From Macrobrachium rosenbergii (taxonomy: Eukaryota > Arthropoda > Malacostraca > Decapoda > Palaemonidae), in the NCBI RefSeq assembly GCF_040412425.1, contig NC_089756.1, positions 882,998 to 946,997 of the forward strand: a stretch of DNA of 64,000 nucleotides, given 5' to 3'. The translations under genes were made by a program, and so were the position numbers. Of the stretch, positions 35,236 to 47,099 are shown one piece after another (position 1 is the first letter of the stretch; every line of letters starts with the position of its first letter). The notes under the pieces were generated by a model. The model saw only the letters and a list, made by a program, of their open reading frames with translations, searched no databases and was not told the origin of the DNA.

Positions 35236-37106
35236 ATGGGAATCTGCAAGAAGGCCTCCAGCCTGTGGGCCTCCCCCTCCACATGGTGCAGAAACTGGAC
35301 GGTTCCTGGAGACCCTCCGGCGACCACAGGCAACTAAACCTCGCAACGGAACCTGACCATTATCCCCTGCCGAACATGCAGGACCTCACGGCCTCCTTCC
35401 ACTGGGCCAGAATATTTACTAAATTGGATCTTTTGAGATCCTATTTTCAGGTACCGGTCGCGCCAGAGGACATACCAAAGACTGCCATCATCACGCCTTT
35501 CTGGTCCTACGTGTTTGCCTTCTCTACATTCTGCCAGAGGAACAATGGCGCGACTTTCCAGCGGCTCATGGACAGCATCCTGGGGGACCTAAAGTTCTGC
35601 ATTTGCTACGTAGATGATATCCTTATATTTTCCAGGTCCCACAGGGAGCACCAGAAACACATCCAGGCAGTCCTGCAGCGCCTGCAGGAGAACGGCCTCG
35701 TCGTACGTTTCGACAAATGCACCTTCAGCGTGCAGAAAGCCGACTTCCTGGGCCATGAGGTATCCCCAGATGGCGTCCGTCCACTCACATCCAAAGTCGC
35801 AGCCGTCACCAGGTTCTCCGTCCCCACATCCGTCAAGGCCGTTCAAGGATTCCTCAGGATGGTGAACTACTACAGAAGGTTCATCCCTGGGATTGCACAC
35901 ACCACGGCCCCTCTGACGGAGACCCCGAAAGGCCAACCAAAATCCTTGTTGTGGGGACCCAGCCAGCAGCAGGCCTTCTCCCTGACGAAAGCCGCCCTCA
36001 CCAAGGCAACCGCCTTGGCCCACCAGGATCCCAGCGCCCCCCTCCAGCTGACAACGGATGCCAGCAACGTCGCCTGCTGTGCTGTCCTGGAGCAGGTCAT
36101 CAACAGCGCTCCCCAGCCCATCGCCTTCTTCAGCAAAAAGTTCAACCCCGCAGAGGCCCGCTACAGCACCTTCGACAGGGAACTCTGCGCAGTGTACCGT
36201 GCAGTCCGGCACTTCAAGTTCCTCCTGGAGGGCATGCCCTTCACAATCTATACTGACCACCAGCCGCTGGTCCACGCCTTCACCAAGCAAGGGGATGCGT
36301 GGTCTTCCAGGCAGCAGCGGCACCTCTCGGCCATCGCTAAGTTCACCTGCTCCGTCAAGTACCTCCCCAGCAGGAAGAACCCTGTGGCGGACGCCCTCTC
36401 CAGAGTCGAGCTGAACGCGGTGCAGCTGGGGAACAACTACGAAGATCTCGCCAGGGAGCAGGCCGCCAATCCAGAGACCCCAGCCTACCACACCGCCATC
36501 ATGTCCCTAAAGTGGAGGGACGTGCCCCTCACCTTCGGGGTCCCAAATCTCCTCTGCGACATCAGCACCAGCCAGCCCCGGCCCCTAGTGCCAGCCTCCC
36601 GCCACCGACAGGTATTTAACATCGTCCACGGCCTGTCACATCCCTCCGGGAGGACAATGGCCAAGCTGCTGTCAGAGAAGTTCGTCTGGCACGGAGTGCA
36701 GAAGGACGCGAAGACCTGGGCGAGGCAGTGCCTGCGTTGCCAAACCAGCAAGGTTGGGCAGCACACCGAATCCGGGGCAGGTGAGTTCCTGCAGCCAGGG
36801 CGGCACTTCGGCCATGTTCACATCGACGTCGTCGGGCCCCTTCGCCCATCAGGTGGGTCCAGATACCTCCTGACGGTGGTGGACCGCTCAACAAGGTGGC
36901 CCGAAGCCACGCCAATGCAAGAAGCCACCGCCAGCGCATGCGCCGAGGCCCTGCTCTCTGGCTGGATCAGCCACTTCGGCGTCCCTGACCACATCACAAC
37001 CGACCGGGGCCCTGCCTTCCTGTCTGAATTGTGGTCCGCCCTGGCCCAGCTGCTGGGGACAGCTCATCACACCACCACGGCCTATAACCCATCCACAGGT
37101 CCCTGA
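35232..37106 (+). pseudogene. pol: RT-RNase H-integrase of gypsy element 3, catalytic Glu lost
   Basis: 624 residues are open. RT shows KLDGSWRPSGDHRQLN, FTKLDLLRSYFQVPV and YVDD (35607-35618). RNase H shows LTTDASNVA, FDRELCAVY and YTDHQPLVH, ending PVADALSRVE. Integrase shows the zinc region (HGLSHPSGR, CLRCQTSK), Asp in HIDVVGPL and Asp in TTDRGPAF. The frame then jumps from AYNPS straight to sequence that normally lies after the catalytic Glu, so a short deletion near 37090-37096 removed the third acidic residue and shifted the frame. This is the longest coding block in the window. Confidence 0.9.
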
Positions 37107-37745
37107 AGGCATCCCTTATGGCCCGCTATACCGCCAAGGACTGGAAGTACCAGCCGCCGTGGGTCCTCCTCTGGTTGAGGACCGCACCCAGGGCCAACGG
37201 CGCCCTGTCCGCAGCCAAGAAAACCTACGGCGAGCCCCTTGTGGTCCCGGGCGAGCTAGTGACAGATGATCGCCACAACCCATCGGTCCAGAGGCTTCGC
37301 GAAATCGTTGGCAAATTCGCCACCTTCAAGAGGACATATACCGACAGGTCGGCCACCTTCATGCCACCCGGGCTGGCCTCCACTACCCACGTCTTCGTCA
37401 GGGATGTCGCCGTCTGCCCGTCACTGACCAGGCCCTACAGGGGGCCCTTCCGCGTGCTGGAACAGAACAGCAAAGCGTTCCTGCACGCACTTCCCGGGAG
37501 GAACGATTGGGTGTCAATCGACCAAGTCAAGCCCGCCCTCCTGGAGGAGGACACAGCCGTCAGCACACAGCACCCTCCACCGGCGCAGCCACCGCCACAA
37601 CCGGGCCCTCCTAAGAGACGGTCATGCGGCACGCCCTGAAAAGGCCGCCCACACCTGCAATCATCCACCCTCACACACAGGACGTCCCTCCGTTGTCCTC
37701 TCGCAGCCAGGGCACCCTTCGCCGCCCCAGCAGATACGCCGACTA
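37097..37745 (+). pseudogene. pol: Integrase C-terminal region of gypsy element 3
   Basis: After the deletion the protein resumes (RSLKASLMARYTAKDWKYQ, LLWLRTAPRANGALSAAKKTYGEPLVVPGE). It includes a GPF/Y module (TRPYRGPFRVLEQNSKAF) and WVSIDQVKPALLEE. A shift near 37635 leads to the end SRSQGTLRRPSRYAD with a stop at 37743-37745. This region guides integrase-DNA interaction. Confidence 0.85.
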
Positions 37746-37763
37746 ATCAGACGTTACCTACGT

Positions 37764-37778
37764 CTTGGGGGGGGAGTA
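37764..37778 (+). promoter_or_regulatory. Polypurine tract of gypsy element 3
   Basis: TTGGGGGGGGAG ends a few bases before the 3' LTR start TGTAAAG. It would prime plus-strand DNA synthesis. Confidence 0.8.
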
Positions 37779-37780
37779 TT

Positions 37781-38199
37781 TGTAAAGTTATTTGTACAGT
37801 CTCTGCTGATCATGCTTTTTGTAAAGTAACTGCTGAGAGAGTTTTCTTTGGTGACGGTCCATTTTCTTTGTATCTGCAATTTCACACCTGATGGGCCAGG
37901 TCACGTAAATTCAACCATTTAAACTGTGTATGTAATTATTTATCTGTCCTCAATGTATGTACCGTGTATTTCTTCTTTTGCAGGCATCAAGATTGTATTC
38001 AACTTTGATTCTGTCTGTTTTCACATTGTAAATTGTACTTGTTCGCTGTATTTTATTGTTAATTGTTATCAACCTCAGGTCACCCTTACTTCCATTGTTT
38101 TCCACGGTGTGATGCCAGTCTGCCGCTATATAAACCGCCTGGATCTTGAATAAATCAGGAGTTCACTTTTTACCTGTTCGTTTCTTTTGCACCTCTTAA
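37781..38199 (+). repeat. 3' LTR of gypsy element 3 (419 bp)
   Basis: It runs from TGTAAAGTTATTTG to GCACCTCTTAA. A TATA-like CTATATAAACC lies near 38126 and a polyadenylation signal TTGAATAAATC near 38145. The downstream boundary is sharp: Penelope-like sequence (AGCTATTTCCCGAACCC) follows at 38200. It is nearly colinear with the solo LTR at 14260-14687. Confidence 0.9.
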
Positions 38200-38273
38200 A
38201 AGCTATTTCCCGAACCCAACTCAGTTTTTAGAAATTTTAACCGCTCGACTTTTAAAACCTACTAGACATAGCC

Positions 38274-38783
38274 GTGCTGGACACGACCTTTGTTTTTAAT
38301 GGTAAGTTATTTAAACAAATTGAGGGCATGGCTATAGGTTCGCCCCTTGGACCCACCTTCGCCAACATCTTCATGTGCTCCCTGGAGGAGCGCATGTTAA
38401 ACAATTGTCCCTTAGGCCTCCATCCTCTATTTTATAACAGGTTTGTTGATGATACTTTCCTGCTCTTCAAACAGGGTCATCATGCTGACTCCTTCCTCGA
38501 ATTCGTCAATACCCAATACTCCATCAGGTTTACGCTCGAGAGGGAGTCCAACTATCAGCTTTCCTTCCTTGACATCCTTGTTACAAGGCAAAATGATACT
38601 TTTAACACTACTATTTTTAGAAAACAAACTTTTACCGGGTTGGGCTGGAATTTCTATAGTTCATGCTGCTTTAATTTTAAACTTAATTCTGCTTTTACAT
38701 TATTCCACAGAGCTTTACGGCTTACTTCTAACTGGGATATGTTTCACAAAGAATTTAATTATATTCTTAGCAAACTATTTTAA
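38274..38783 (+). pseudogene. Reverse transcriptase of PLE arm 2
   Basis: 169 residues with KQIEGMAIGSPLGPTFANIF, FVDDTFLLF and YQLSFLDILV. It continues in the next frame from ~38740 to 39126 (NNFFSPPVKYPTVSKLEFYASFPY..FKDYLCPSMSSC). Upstream, TQFLEILTARLLKPTR near 38220-38265 is the same protein in a third frame. Frameshifts are shared with arm 1, so they predate the split of the two copies. Confidence 0.85.
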
Positions 38784-39039
38784 AAACAACTGTTTTCCTG
38801 TTAATTTTGTCAATAAGATTTGCCGAAAATTACTAAACAATTTCTTCTCCCCACCAGTAAAATATCCTACTGTATCAAAACTGGAATTTTATGCCAGCTT
38901 CCCCTATGCCTGTGACAGTTCTTTTAAAAGAAAATTCACTCAGGTAATACAAGATCATTTTCCTGCTATAAAAGTTAACTTGATTCCGAAAAATCCCTTA
39001 TCCATCCACTCTTTGCTTCAGTTCAAGGATTATCTGTGC

Positions 39040-39360
39040 CCTTCCATGTCCTCTTGTGTGGTATATAATATACTTGCCCCAGGTGTAACGCAGGGATTTA
39101 TGTGGGATCCACATGAAGGCTCCTGAAGGTGCACATCGACTGTCATAGAGGGGTCAGTTTCCAGACAGGCAGCAGACTCACGAACCCGGAACATTCCAAT
39201 ATATGAGGTCACGCTAAAATCTGTAAAACATACATTGAAAATAAAGATTTTAAAATCATTGGACAAACACCCAACACCCAGGAATTACCCATTTTAGAGT
39301 TCTTGTTGATCAAACAACTGGTTCCCCCATTAAACACGCAGTCAACAGCCACTCCCCATT
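39040..39360 (+). pseudogene. GIY-YIG-like endonuclease region of PLE arm 2
   Basis: Frames give VVYNILAPGVTQGFMWDPHEG, then HRGVSFQTGSRLTNPEHSNI, a TGA, GHAKICKTYIENKDFKIIG and the LLIKQLVPPLNTQ end. Relative to arm 1 it keeps 12 extra bases (SFQTG part) and 18 extra bases (around the TGA). The pattern RT..LxxPEHSNI.xHA is typical of Penelope endonucleases, so arm 2 looks closer to the ancestral form. The TGA could come from a CGA codon. Confidence 0.65.
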
Positions 39361-39540
39361 TCTTGTCTTGAGGTGTGTTTTCTTCTTTTTTTTATATCTA
39401 GTTCCCTTCCTATCAAGTTTCTTTTACTCTGGTGGAAGGTTGGTCCAATAGTTTATGAATATTAATATATCTTGTTTTTTAATGTATAATTCTAAGCATA
39501 AAAAAATTGTTTGAGTTTTATGCTAATTATGTTTTGTTTT

Positions 39541-39612
39541 TATTTACTTTAAAGCCCTTGAGGATATAATTATATATGAAAACTACGAAACGTCGGCAAA
39601 TAAATATGTACG
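39541..39612 (+). ncRNA. Degenerate hammerhead-ribozyme-like motif (arm 2)
   Basis: GCC-CUUGAGGA, a variable segment, then GAAACGUC-GGC-AAAUA. Core and stem I words are the same as in arm 1, including the extra U. Stem II is no longer well paired, so this copy is probably inactive. Confidence 0.4.
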
Positions 39613-39644
39613 AGGAGAGCACATCTTAATTGTCCATCAGCATA

Positions 39645-39995
<351 letters not shown>

Positions 39996-41440
39996 TATTA
40001 TATATAGACTATATTATTGTCATAAACTGGGTCCTCAAGGGGAGTGGGACAAGATATTATTATTTACTGTCTTGAAGGCCCCAAGTTTATGAATAAAAGG
40101 AGAACTACTGGAAGCTCACATTAGAATCTTCCTGGAAGGTCGCCATTTGGAATTATAATTCCTTTACAATTAAAAAGGGGTTTATTTACAGAGAATGGGG
40201 CAAATATGCGAGACCAAAAAAAATGCAACATTACATACAATAGATCAATAATGCAGTAATTTGCAAATAAGCAAGGTAAATATGAGGGGCCACAGATACA
40301 ACAATCCCCGTTATAACAAATGACTCTGTTATGTTAAAAATGCATCAATTCACAGACAGTAATACATTGGAAGGGGTGAACTCCAGGGTAATGGCAATCA
40401 GTTAATTAAGATGATTTCTGTGTGGGCAACGGATTCTTGCGATCAGGCTGCGACCAGGAATGGTTACAGAGTTGGATGGCAGTCATGCAATGATCGAGCA
40501 TAGATTTGCAGACTGGACAGGATAAGATGGCTCCTGTAAGAGAGGTCAGAAGTTAGTACAACCATGGGGGAGAAAAGGAAACCTCCCTAGCTATTAATTA
40601 AACAATAAATCTCCCCAAGGGGGAGGAATCAACCACTTATATCACTTAAACTAATTTGCCCTTAATTTGCACTATGGAGGGGATATTGGAATACTTATCA
40701 CTGAATCATATTAGGTTGATTTCAAAGCAAGTCATGGAGCGATTCACAGGCTGCTCAAATTAGGGTGACTTAACAAAGGGACTGCTTTTTCTGGAGGAAG
40801 AAAATTGAAGTTTGAAAGAATGGAAAAATCAAGGAATTTCAGGGGAGAGGGAAAGGGCTGGCTAATTGACTAATTGCGGATGAATGTACCTGGGTCGGTA
40901 AATGTGTGCGCTAGACATGTACGACACAGCCGTGTACCGGAGTTAGTTCTCGCCAGCGCAGGAAAAAAGCGCCGAACATGTGGTTCAGCCAAGAGCTATC
41001 TGCGGAGTGCCATGCTGGGGAAACAGAGCGCGTATACCACTTGTTGTTTGGTTCAAAGCCTCAGCCCAAGTCAATCTGCAAAAGTCATACAGCCAGCAAA
41101 AGAGTGAAGGAAAAAGTGGTCTTAAGATTAAGTACTTAGAAGTTAAGTTCCTATCTCTCTCACAGCCTGGCTACGTCCCCATGCGTATAACAGCCTAGCT
41201 ACTCCCATATCGCGTGATGGGGGTGAGGGGGGGTCACAATTGTCCACCCCAGGTCAGCTGAGGTGGGAGGCTATCCCTACATGAGTGAAAAGCAGGTGCT
41301 AACCGCTTTTCTATAGTTCAAAATACACATGGTCCTACCTCGCCCGCCACGTTTTCTTGGCCCTACAGTCAAATGAAAGGTGAAAATGCTTCCTGAATAA
41401 ATTACTCACTGGCTGCTAGACAAGGGGGGAAATAAATTCT
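39996..41440. other. Unclassified 1.4-kb segment between AT arrays, LTR-like start
   Basis: TGGGACAAGATATTAT occurs at 39986 and again at 40047. From 40018 the sequence TGTCATAAACTGGG resembles the LTR edge at 20915 (TGTCATGAACC), and a minus-strand AATAAA lies near 40186. A G-rich run (GATGGGGGTGAGGGGGGG) lies at 41217-41234. No coding frame is supported. Being bounded by AT arrays on both sides suggests an inserted solo LTR or similar unit. Confidence 0.35.
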
Positions 41441-41732
<292 letters not shown>

Positions 41733-41744
41733 ATATACCCTTAC

Positions 41745-41960
41745 CCATCTCGCTGTTGTTCCCATACCCAGGTTCCATATACCCATGCCCATACCAATGT
41801 ACCATACCCATACCTCTATCATACCCATACCCATATCCATCACATATGAATATCCATACCCATATCCATACCATACCCATGCCCATTCATGTACCATACC
41901 CTTAATAAGTTCCCCTACCATGTTTCCACCCATACCCATATCCATCTTGTTCCACGAATA
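41745..41960. repeat. Degenerate CCATAC hexanucleotide tract
   Basis: Repeated CCCATACC, CCATATCC and CCATGCCC words form an imperfect ~6-bp tandem array. It grades into the 29-bp array, whose CATGTTCC word begins to appear near 41915-41990. Confidence 0.8.
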
Positions 41961-44900
41961 TCCTCCCCATATCTGCATGAGTTCCCCTTCATGTTACCCT
42001 TAATAAGTACCCTTCATGTTCCACCCTTAATAAGTTCCCCCTTCATGTTCCAGCCTTAGTAAGTTCCCCAATCTTGTTCCACGCTTAAGTTCTCCCTTCA
42101 TATTCCACGCTTGATGAGTTCCCCTTCATGTTCCACCCTTAATAAGTTCCCCTTTATATTCCACCCTTCATGAGTTCCCCTTCATGTTCCAATTCTAATA
42201 AGTTCCCCCCTTCATGTTCCACCCTTAATAAGTTCCCCCTTCATGTTCCACCCTTAACAACTTCCCTTCATGTTCCACCCTTAATAAGTTCCCCCTTCAT
42301 GTTCCACCCTTAATAAGTTCCCCCTTCATGTTCAATCCTTAAAAAGTTCCTCCTTCATGTTCCACCTATAATAATTCCCCCTTCACGTTAGATCCTTAAT
42401 AAGTTAATTCTTTATTTTCCACCTTTAATAAGTTCCTCCTTCATATTCCACCCTTAATAAGTTCTCCATTTATATTCCACCTTTAATAACTTCCCCCTTC
42501 ATTTTCCATACCTAATAAGCTCTCCCCTCATGTTCCACCCTTAATAAGATCCCCTTTCATGTCCCACCCTTAATAAGTTCCCCTTTCATGTTCCACCCTT
42601 AATAATTTCCCCTGCTCATGTTCAATACTTAATAAGTTCCCCCTTCATACTCCACCCTTAATAAGCTAACCCTCCATGTTCCATCCTTAATAGTTCTCCC
42701 TTCATGTTCTACCCTTAATTTGTTCCCCCTTTATGTTTCATCCTTAGTAAGTTCCCCTTCATGTTCCACCCTTTATAAGATCCCCCTTCATGTTCCATCA
42801 TTAATAAGTTCCTCCTTCCCATTTCATCCTGAATAATTATCCTTCATATTCCATACGTAAAAAGTTCTCCCTTCATGTTCCACACTTAAGAAGTTCCCCT
42901 TCATGTTCCACCTTTAATAAGTTCGTCCTTCGTGTTCCACCCTTAATAAGTTCCCCTTTCATGTTTCATCCTTAATAAGTTCCCCCTTCATGTTCCACCC
43001 TTAATAACTTCCCCCTTCATGTTCCATCCTTAATAACTTCCCCCTCATTTCCATCTTTAATACATGTAAGTTCCCCTTCATGTTCCACCCTTAATAAGTT
43101 CCTCCTTCATGTTCCATCCTTAATAAGTTCCCCTTCATGTTCCATCCTTAATAAGTTCCCTTTCATGTTCCATCCTTTATAAGTTCCTCCTTCATGTTGC
43201 AACCTTAATAACTACCAAATTAATGCTCCATCCTTAATAAGTTCCAAATTCATTAATAAGTTTCCCCTTCATGTCCAACTCTTGATAAGTTCCCCCTTCA
43301 TGTTCCATCTTAATAAGGTCCCCTTCATGTTCCATCCTTTATAAGTTCCCTCTTCATGTTGCAACCTTAATAACTTCCAAATTAATGTTCCATCCTTAAT
43401 AAGTTCCCAATTCACATTCCACCCTTAATAAGCTCCCCTTTCATGTTCAGTCCTTAATAAATCCTTAATAAGGTTCCCCTTCATATTCCATGCTTAATAA
43501 GTTCCCCTTTTTTGTTCCACCCTTAATAAGTTCTTTCATGTTCCACCATTAATAAATTCCCCATTCATGTTACATCCTTAAAAAGTTCCCCCTTCATGTT
43601 CCATTCTTAATAACTTCCCCCTCCATGTTCCATCATTCATTACTTCACCCTTCATGTTCCTCACTTAATAAGTTCTGCCTTCATGTTCCATCCTTAATAT
43701 GTTCCCTCCTCCATTCTCAGTCCTTAATAAGTTTCCAATTCACGTTCCACCCTTAATAAGTTCCCCGTTCATGTTCCATCCTTAATAAGTTCCCCCTTCA
43801 TGTTCCATCATTAAGAAGTTCCCCCTTAATGTTCCACCCTTAAGTTCCCCTTAATGTTCCACCTTTAATAAGTTCCCCCTTCATGTTCCATCCCCATCAA
43901 GTTCCCCATTCATTTCCATCCTTAATAAGTTACCCTTCATATTCCATCCTTAATAAGTTCCCCATTCATGTTCCATCCTTAAGAAGTTCCCCCTAAATGT
44001 TCCACCCTTAATAAGTTCCCCCTTCATGTTCCGTCCCTGTTAAGTTCCCCCTTCATTTTCCATCCTTAATAGGTTCCCCCTCCATGTTCCACCTCAATAA
44101 GTTCCTCCTTCATGTTCCATCCTTAATAACTTCCCCTTCATATTCCACCCTTAATAAGTTCCCCCTCCATGTTCCATCCTTAACAACTTCCCCTTCATTT
44201 TCCACCCTTAATAAGTTCCCCCTTCATGTTATTTCCTTCAGTTCCCCCTTCATGTTCCATTCTTAATAAGTTCCCCCTTCATGTTCCACCCTTAATAATT
44301 TCCCCCTTCATGTTCCATCCTTAATAAGTTCCCCCTTCATGTCCAGCCCTTAATAAACTCCCACTTCACGTTCCATCATTAGTAAGTTACAAGTACTTAT
44401 TCCATCCTCAGTAAGTTCCAGCTTCATGTTCCATCCTTAATAAGTTCTCCACTCAAATTCCACAACTAATGATTTCCCATTTCATGTTCCATCCTTAATA
44501 AATTCTCCCTTCATGTTCCACTCTTAATTAGTTCCCCATTCATGTTCAACCCTTAATTATTTTTAATTTAATGTTCCACCCTTTATAAGTTCCCCCTTCA
44601 TGTTTCACCCCTAATAATTCCCCCTTCATGTTTCACCCTTAATAAGTTCCCACTTCAAGTTCCACACATAATGATTTCCCACCTCATGTTCCATCCTTAA
44701 TAAGTTCCCCTTCAGGTTCCATCGTTAATAAGTTCCCCATACATGTTCCACCCTTAATGATTCCCCTTTCATGTTCCATCCTTAATAAGTTCCCCCTTTA
44801 TGTTCCAACCTTGATAATTTCCCCATTCATGTTCCACCCTTAACAATTTCCCCCATTATGTTCTATCCTTAATAAGGTCCCCCTTCATGTTCCACCCTTC

Positions 44901-47099
44901 ATAAGTTCCCTTCATGTCCATCCTTAATTTAAATCTAGAACATTGTGGTGGAGTACCTAATAAGTTCCCATTCATGTTCCATCCAAAATAAGTTTCCCTT
45001 CATGTTCCGTGCTTAATAAGTTCCCCATTCATGTTCCCCTCTTAAGTTCCAACTTCATGCTCCACCCTTACTAAATTCCCCTTTCATGTTCCACACTTGA
45101 TAAGTTCCCCATTTATGTTCCATCCTTAATCAGTTCTCACTTTATGTTCCATAATTGATATGTTCCCCATTAGTGTTCCACAATTAATAAGTTCCCACTT
45201 CATGCTCGATCCTTAATAGGTTCCCCTTCATGTTCCACCCTTAATAATTTCCCCCTTCATGTTACACCCTTAATAATTTTCCCCTTCATGTTCCATCCTT
45301 AATATTTTCTCCCTTCATGTTCCATCCTTAATATATTCCTCCTGCATGTGCCATGCTTAATAAGTTCCCCACTCATGTTTCACCATTAATGATTTCTCCT
45401 TTCATATTCCATCCTTAATAAGTTCTCCCCTTCGTGTTCCATCCTTAATAACTTCCACATTCATGTTCCACCTTAATGATTTCTCATTTCATATTCCACC
45501 CTTAATAAGTTCCCCTTTCACGTTCCACCCTTAATAAGTTCCCCATTCATGTTCCACCCTTAATGATTTCCCCCTTCATGTCCCATCCTTAATAAATTAC
45601 CCCTTCATATAAGTTCCCACATCAAGTTCAACGGTTAACGATTTCCTCCTTCGTGTTCTATCTTTAATAACTTCCACCTTCATATTCCATTCTTAATAAG
45701 TTCCCCATACTCGCTCCACCCTTAATGATTTCTCCCTTCATGTTCCACCCTGGATAAGTTCCCACTTGATGTTCCTCCCTTAGTAAGTTCTCCATTCATG
45801 TTCCAACCTTAATGATTTGCCCCTTGATGTTCCATCCTTAATACCTTCCCCCTTCATGTTCCACACTTAATAAGTTCTCCATTCATGTTCCAACTTTAGT
45901 AATTTCCCCCTTGATGTTCTGCCCTTAATAAGTTCCCCCTTGATGTTCCATCCTTAATAAGTTCCCCCTTCATGTTCCATCCTTAATAAGTTCCCCCTTC
46001 ATGTTCCATCCTTAATAAGCTCTCCTTCATTTTCCAAACTTAATAAATTCCCCATTCATGTTCCTCTCTTAGTTAGTTCCCCCTTCATGTTCCACCCTTC
46101 ATAAGTTCTCACTTCATGTTCCATCCTTAATAAGTTCTCTCTTCAGGTTCCACCCTTGATAAGTTCCCCATTCATGTTCTACCCTTCATAAGTTCCCACT
46201 TCATTTTCCATCCGTAATAAATTCTCCATTCTTGTTCCAACCCTTAATATTTCTCCCTTTATGTTCTATCATTAATAAAATCTCCCTTCATGTTCCAACC
46301 TTAAAAAATTTCCCCTTCATGTTCCACCCTTAACAAGTTCCCCCTTCATGTTCCACCCTTAATAAGTTCCCATCATGTTGCATCTTTAATAATTTCACCC
46401 CTTCATGTTCCATCCTTAATAACTTCCCCATTACATTCCACACTTAAAAATTCCCCCTTCATGTTCCACCATTAATAAGTTCCTCATTCATGTTCCCTCC
46501 TTAATATCTTCCCCTTAATGTTCCACCCTTAATAAGTTCCCCCTTCATATCCCATCCTTAATAAGTTCCACCTTCATGTTCCGACATTAATAAGTTCCCT
46601 ATTCATGTTCCATCTTTAATAAGTTCCCCTTATATAGTCCATCCTTAATGAATTACTCCTTAATGTTCCCATACTTAATAAGTTACCATTTCATGTTCCA
46701 CCTTTGATAAGTTCCCCCTTAATGTTCCACCCTTAATACATTCCCTCTTCATGTTCCACCCTTAACAATTTCCTCCTTCATTTTCCACACTTAATATCTT
46801 CCCCTACATGTTCCATCCTTAATAAGTTCCCCATTCATGTTCCACCTTAATAAGTTCCCCTTCATGTCCCACCCTTCATAAGTCCTTACTTACTGTTCCA
46901 TCATTAATAAGTTCCCCCTTTATGTTCTACCCTTAAAAGTTACCCCATCATGTTCCAACCTTAATAAGTTCCCCGTGATGTTCCATCCTTAATAAATTTT
47001 CTCTTTATATTCCACCATTAATAAGTTTGCACTTTATGTTCCACCCTTAATAAGTTCCCCCTTCATATTCCACCCTTAATAAGTTCTCCCTATATATTC

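Larger units (their letters stand above)
33376..38199 (+). mobile_element. Ty3/gypsy element 3 with two LTRs, 5' LTR truncated
   Basis: Plus-strand gag, protease, RT, RNase H and integrase lie between a partial 5' LTR and a complete 3' LTR. A primer-binding region follows the 5' LTR and a polypurine tract precedes the 3' LTR. GC content in the coding part is far above the surroundings. Damage is limited: a frame break in gag, a stop between protease and RT, a small deletion in integrase and a shift near the C-terminus. The solo LTR at 14260-14687 belongs to the same family. Confidence 0.9.

Noticed and set aside
35589..36491. 300-residue minus-strand frame opposite gypsy element 3
   Set aside because: It is antisense to the RT-RNase H region, Gly/Val-rich by codon shadow, and has no motif.
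44084..44266. Repetitive 60-residue frame in the satellite (also 47555-47740)
   Set aside because: It is a chance open stretch where three 29-bp units give a 29-residue period; no conservation of frame along the array.
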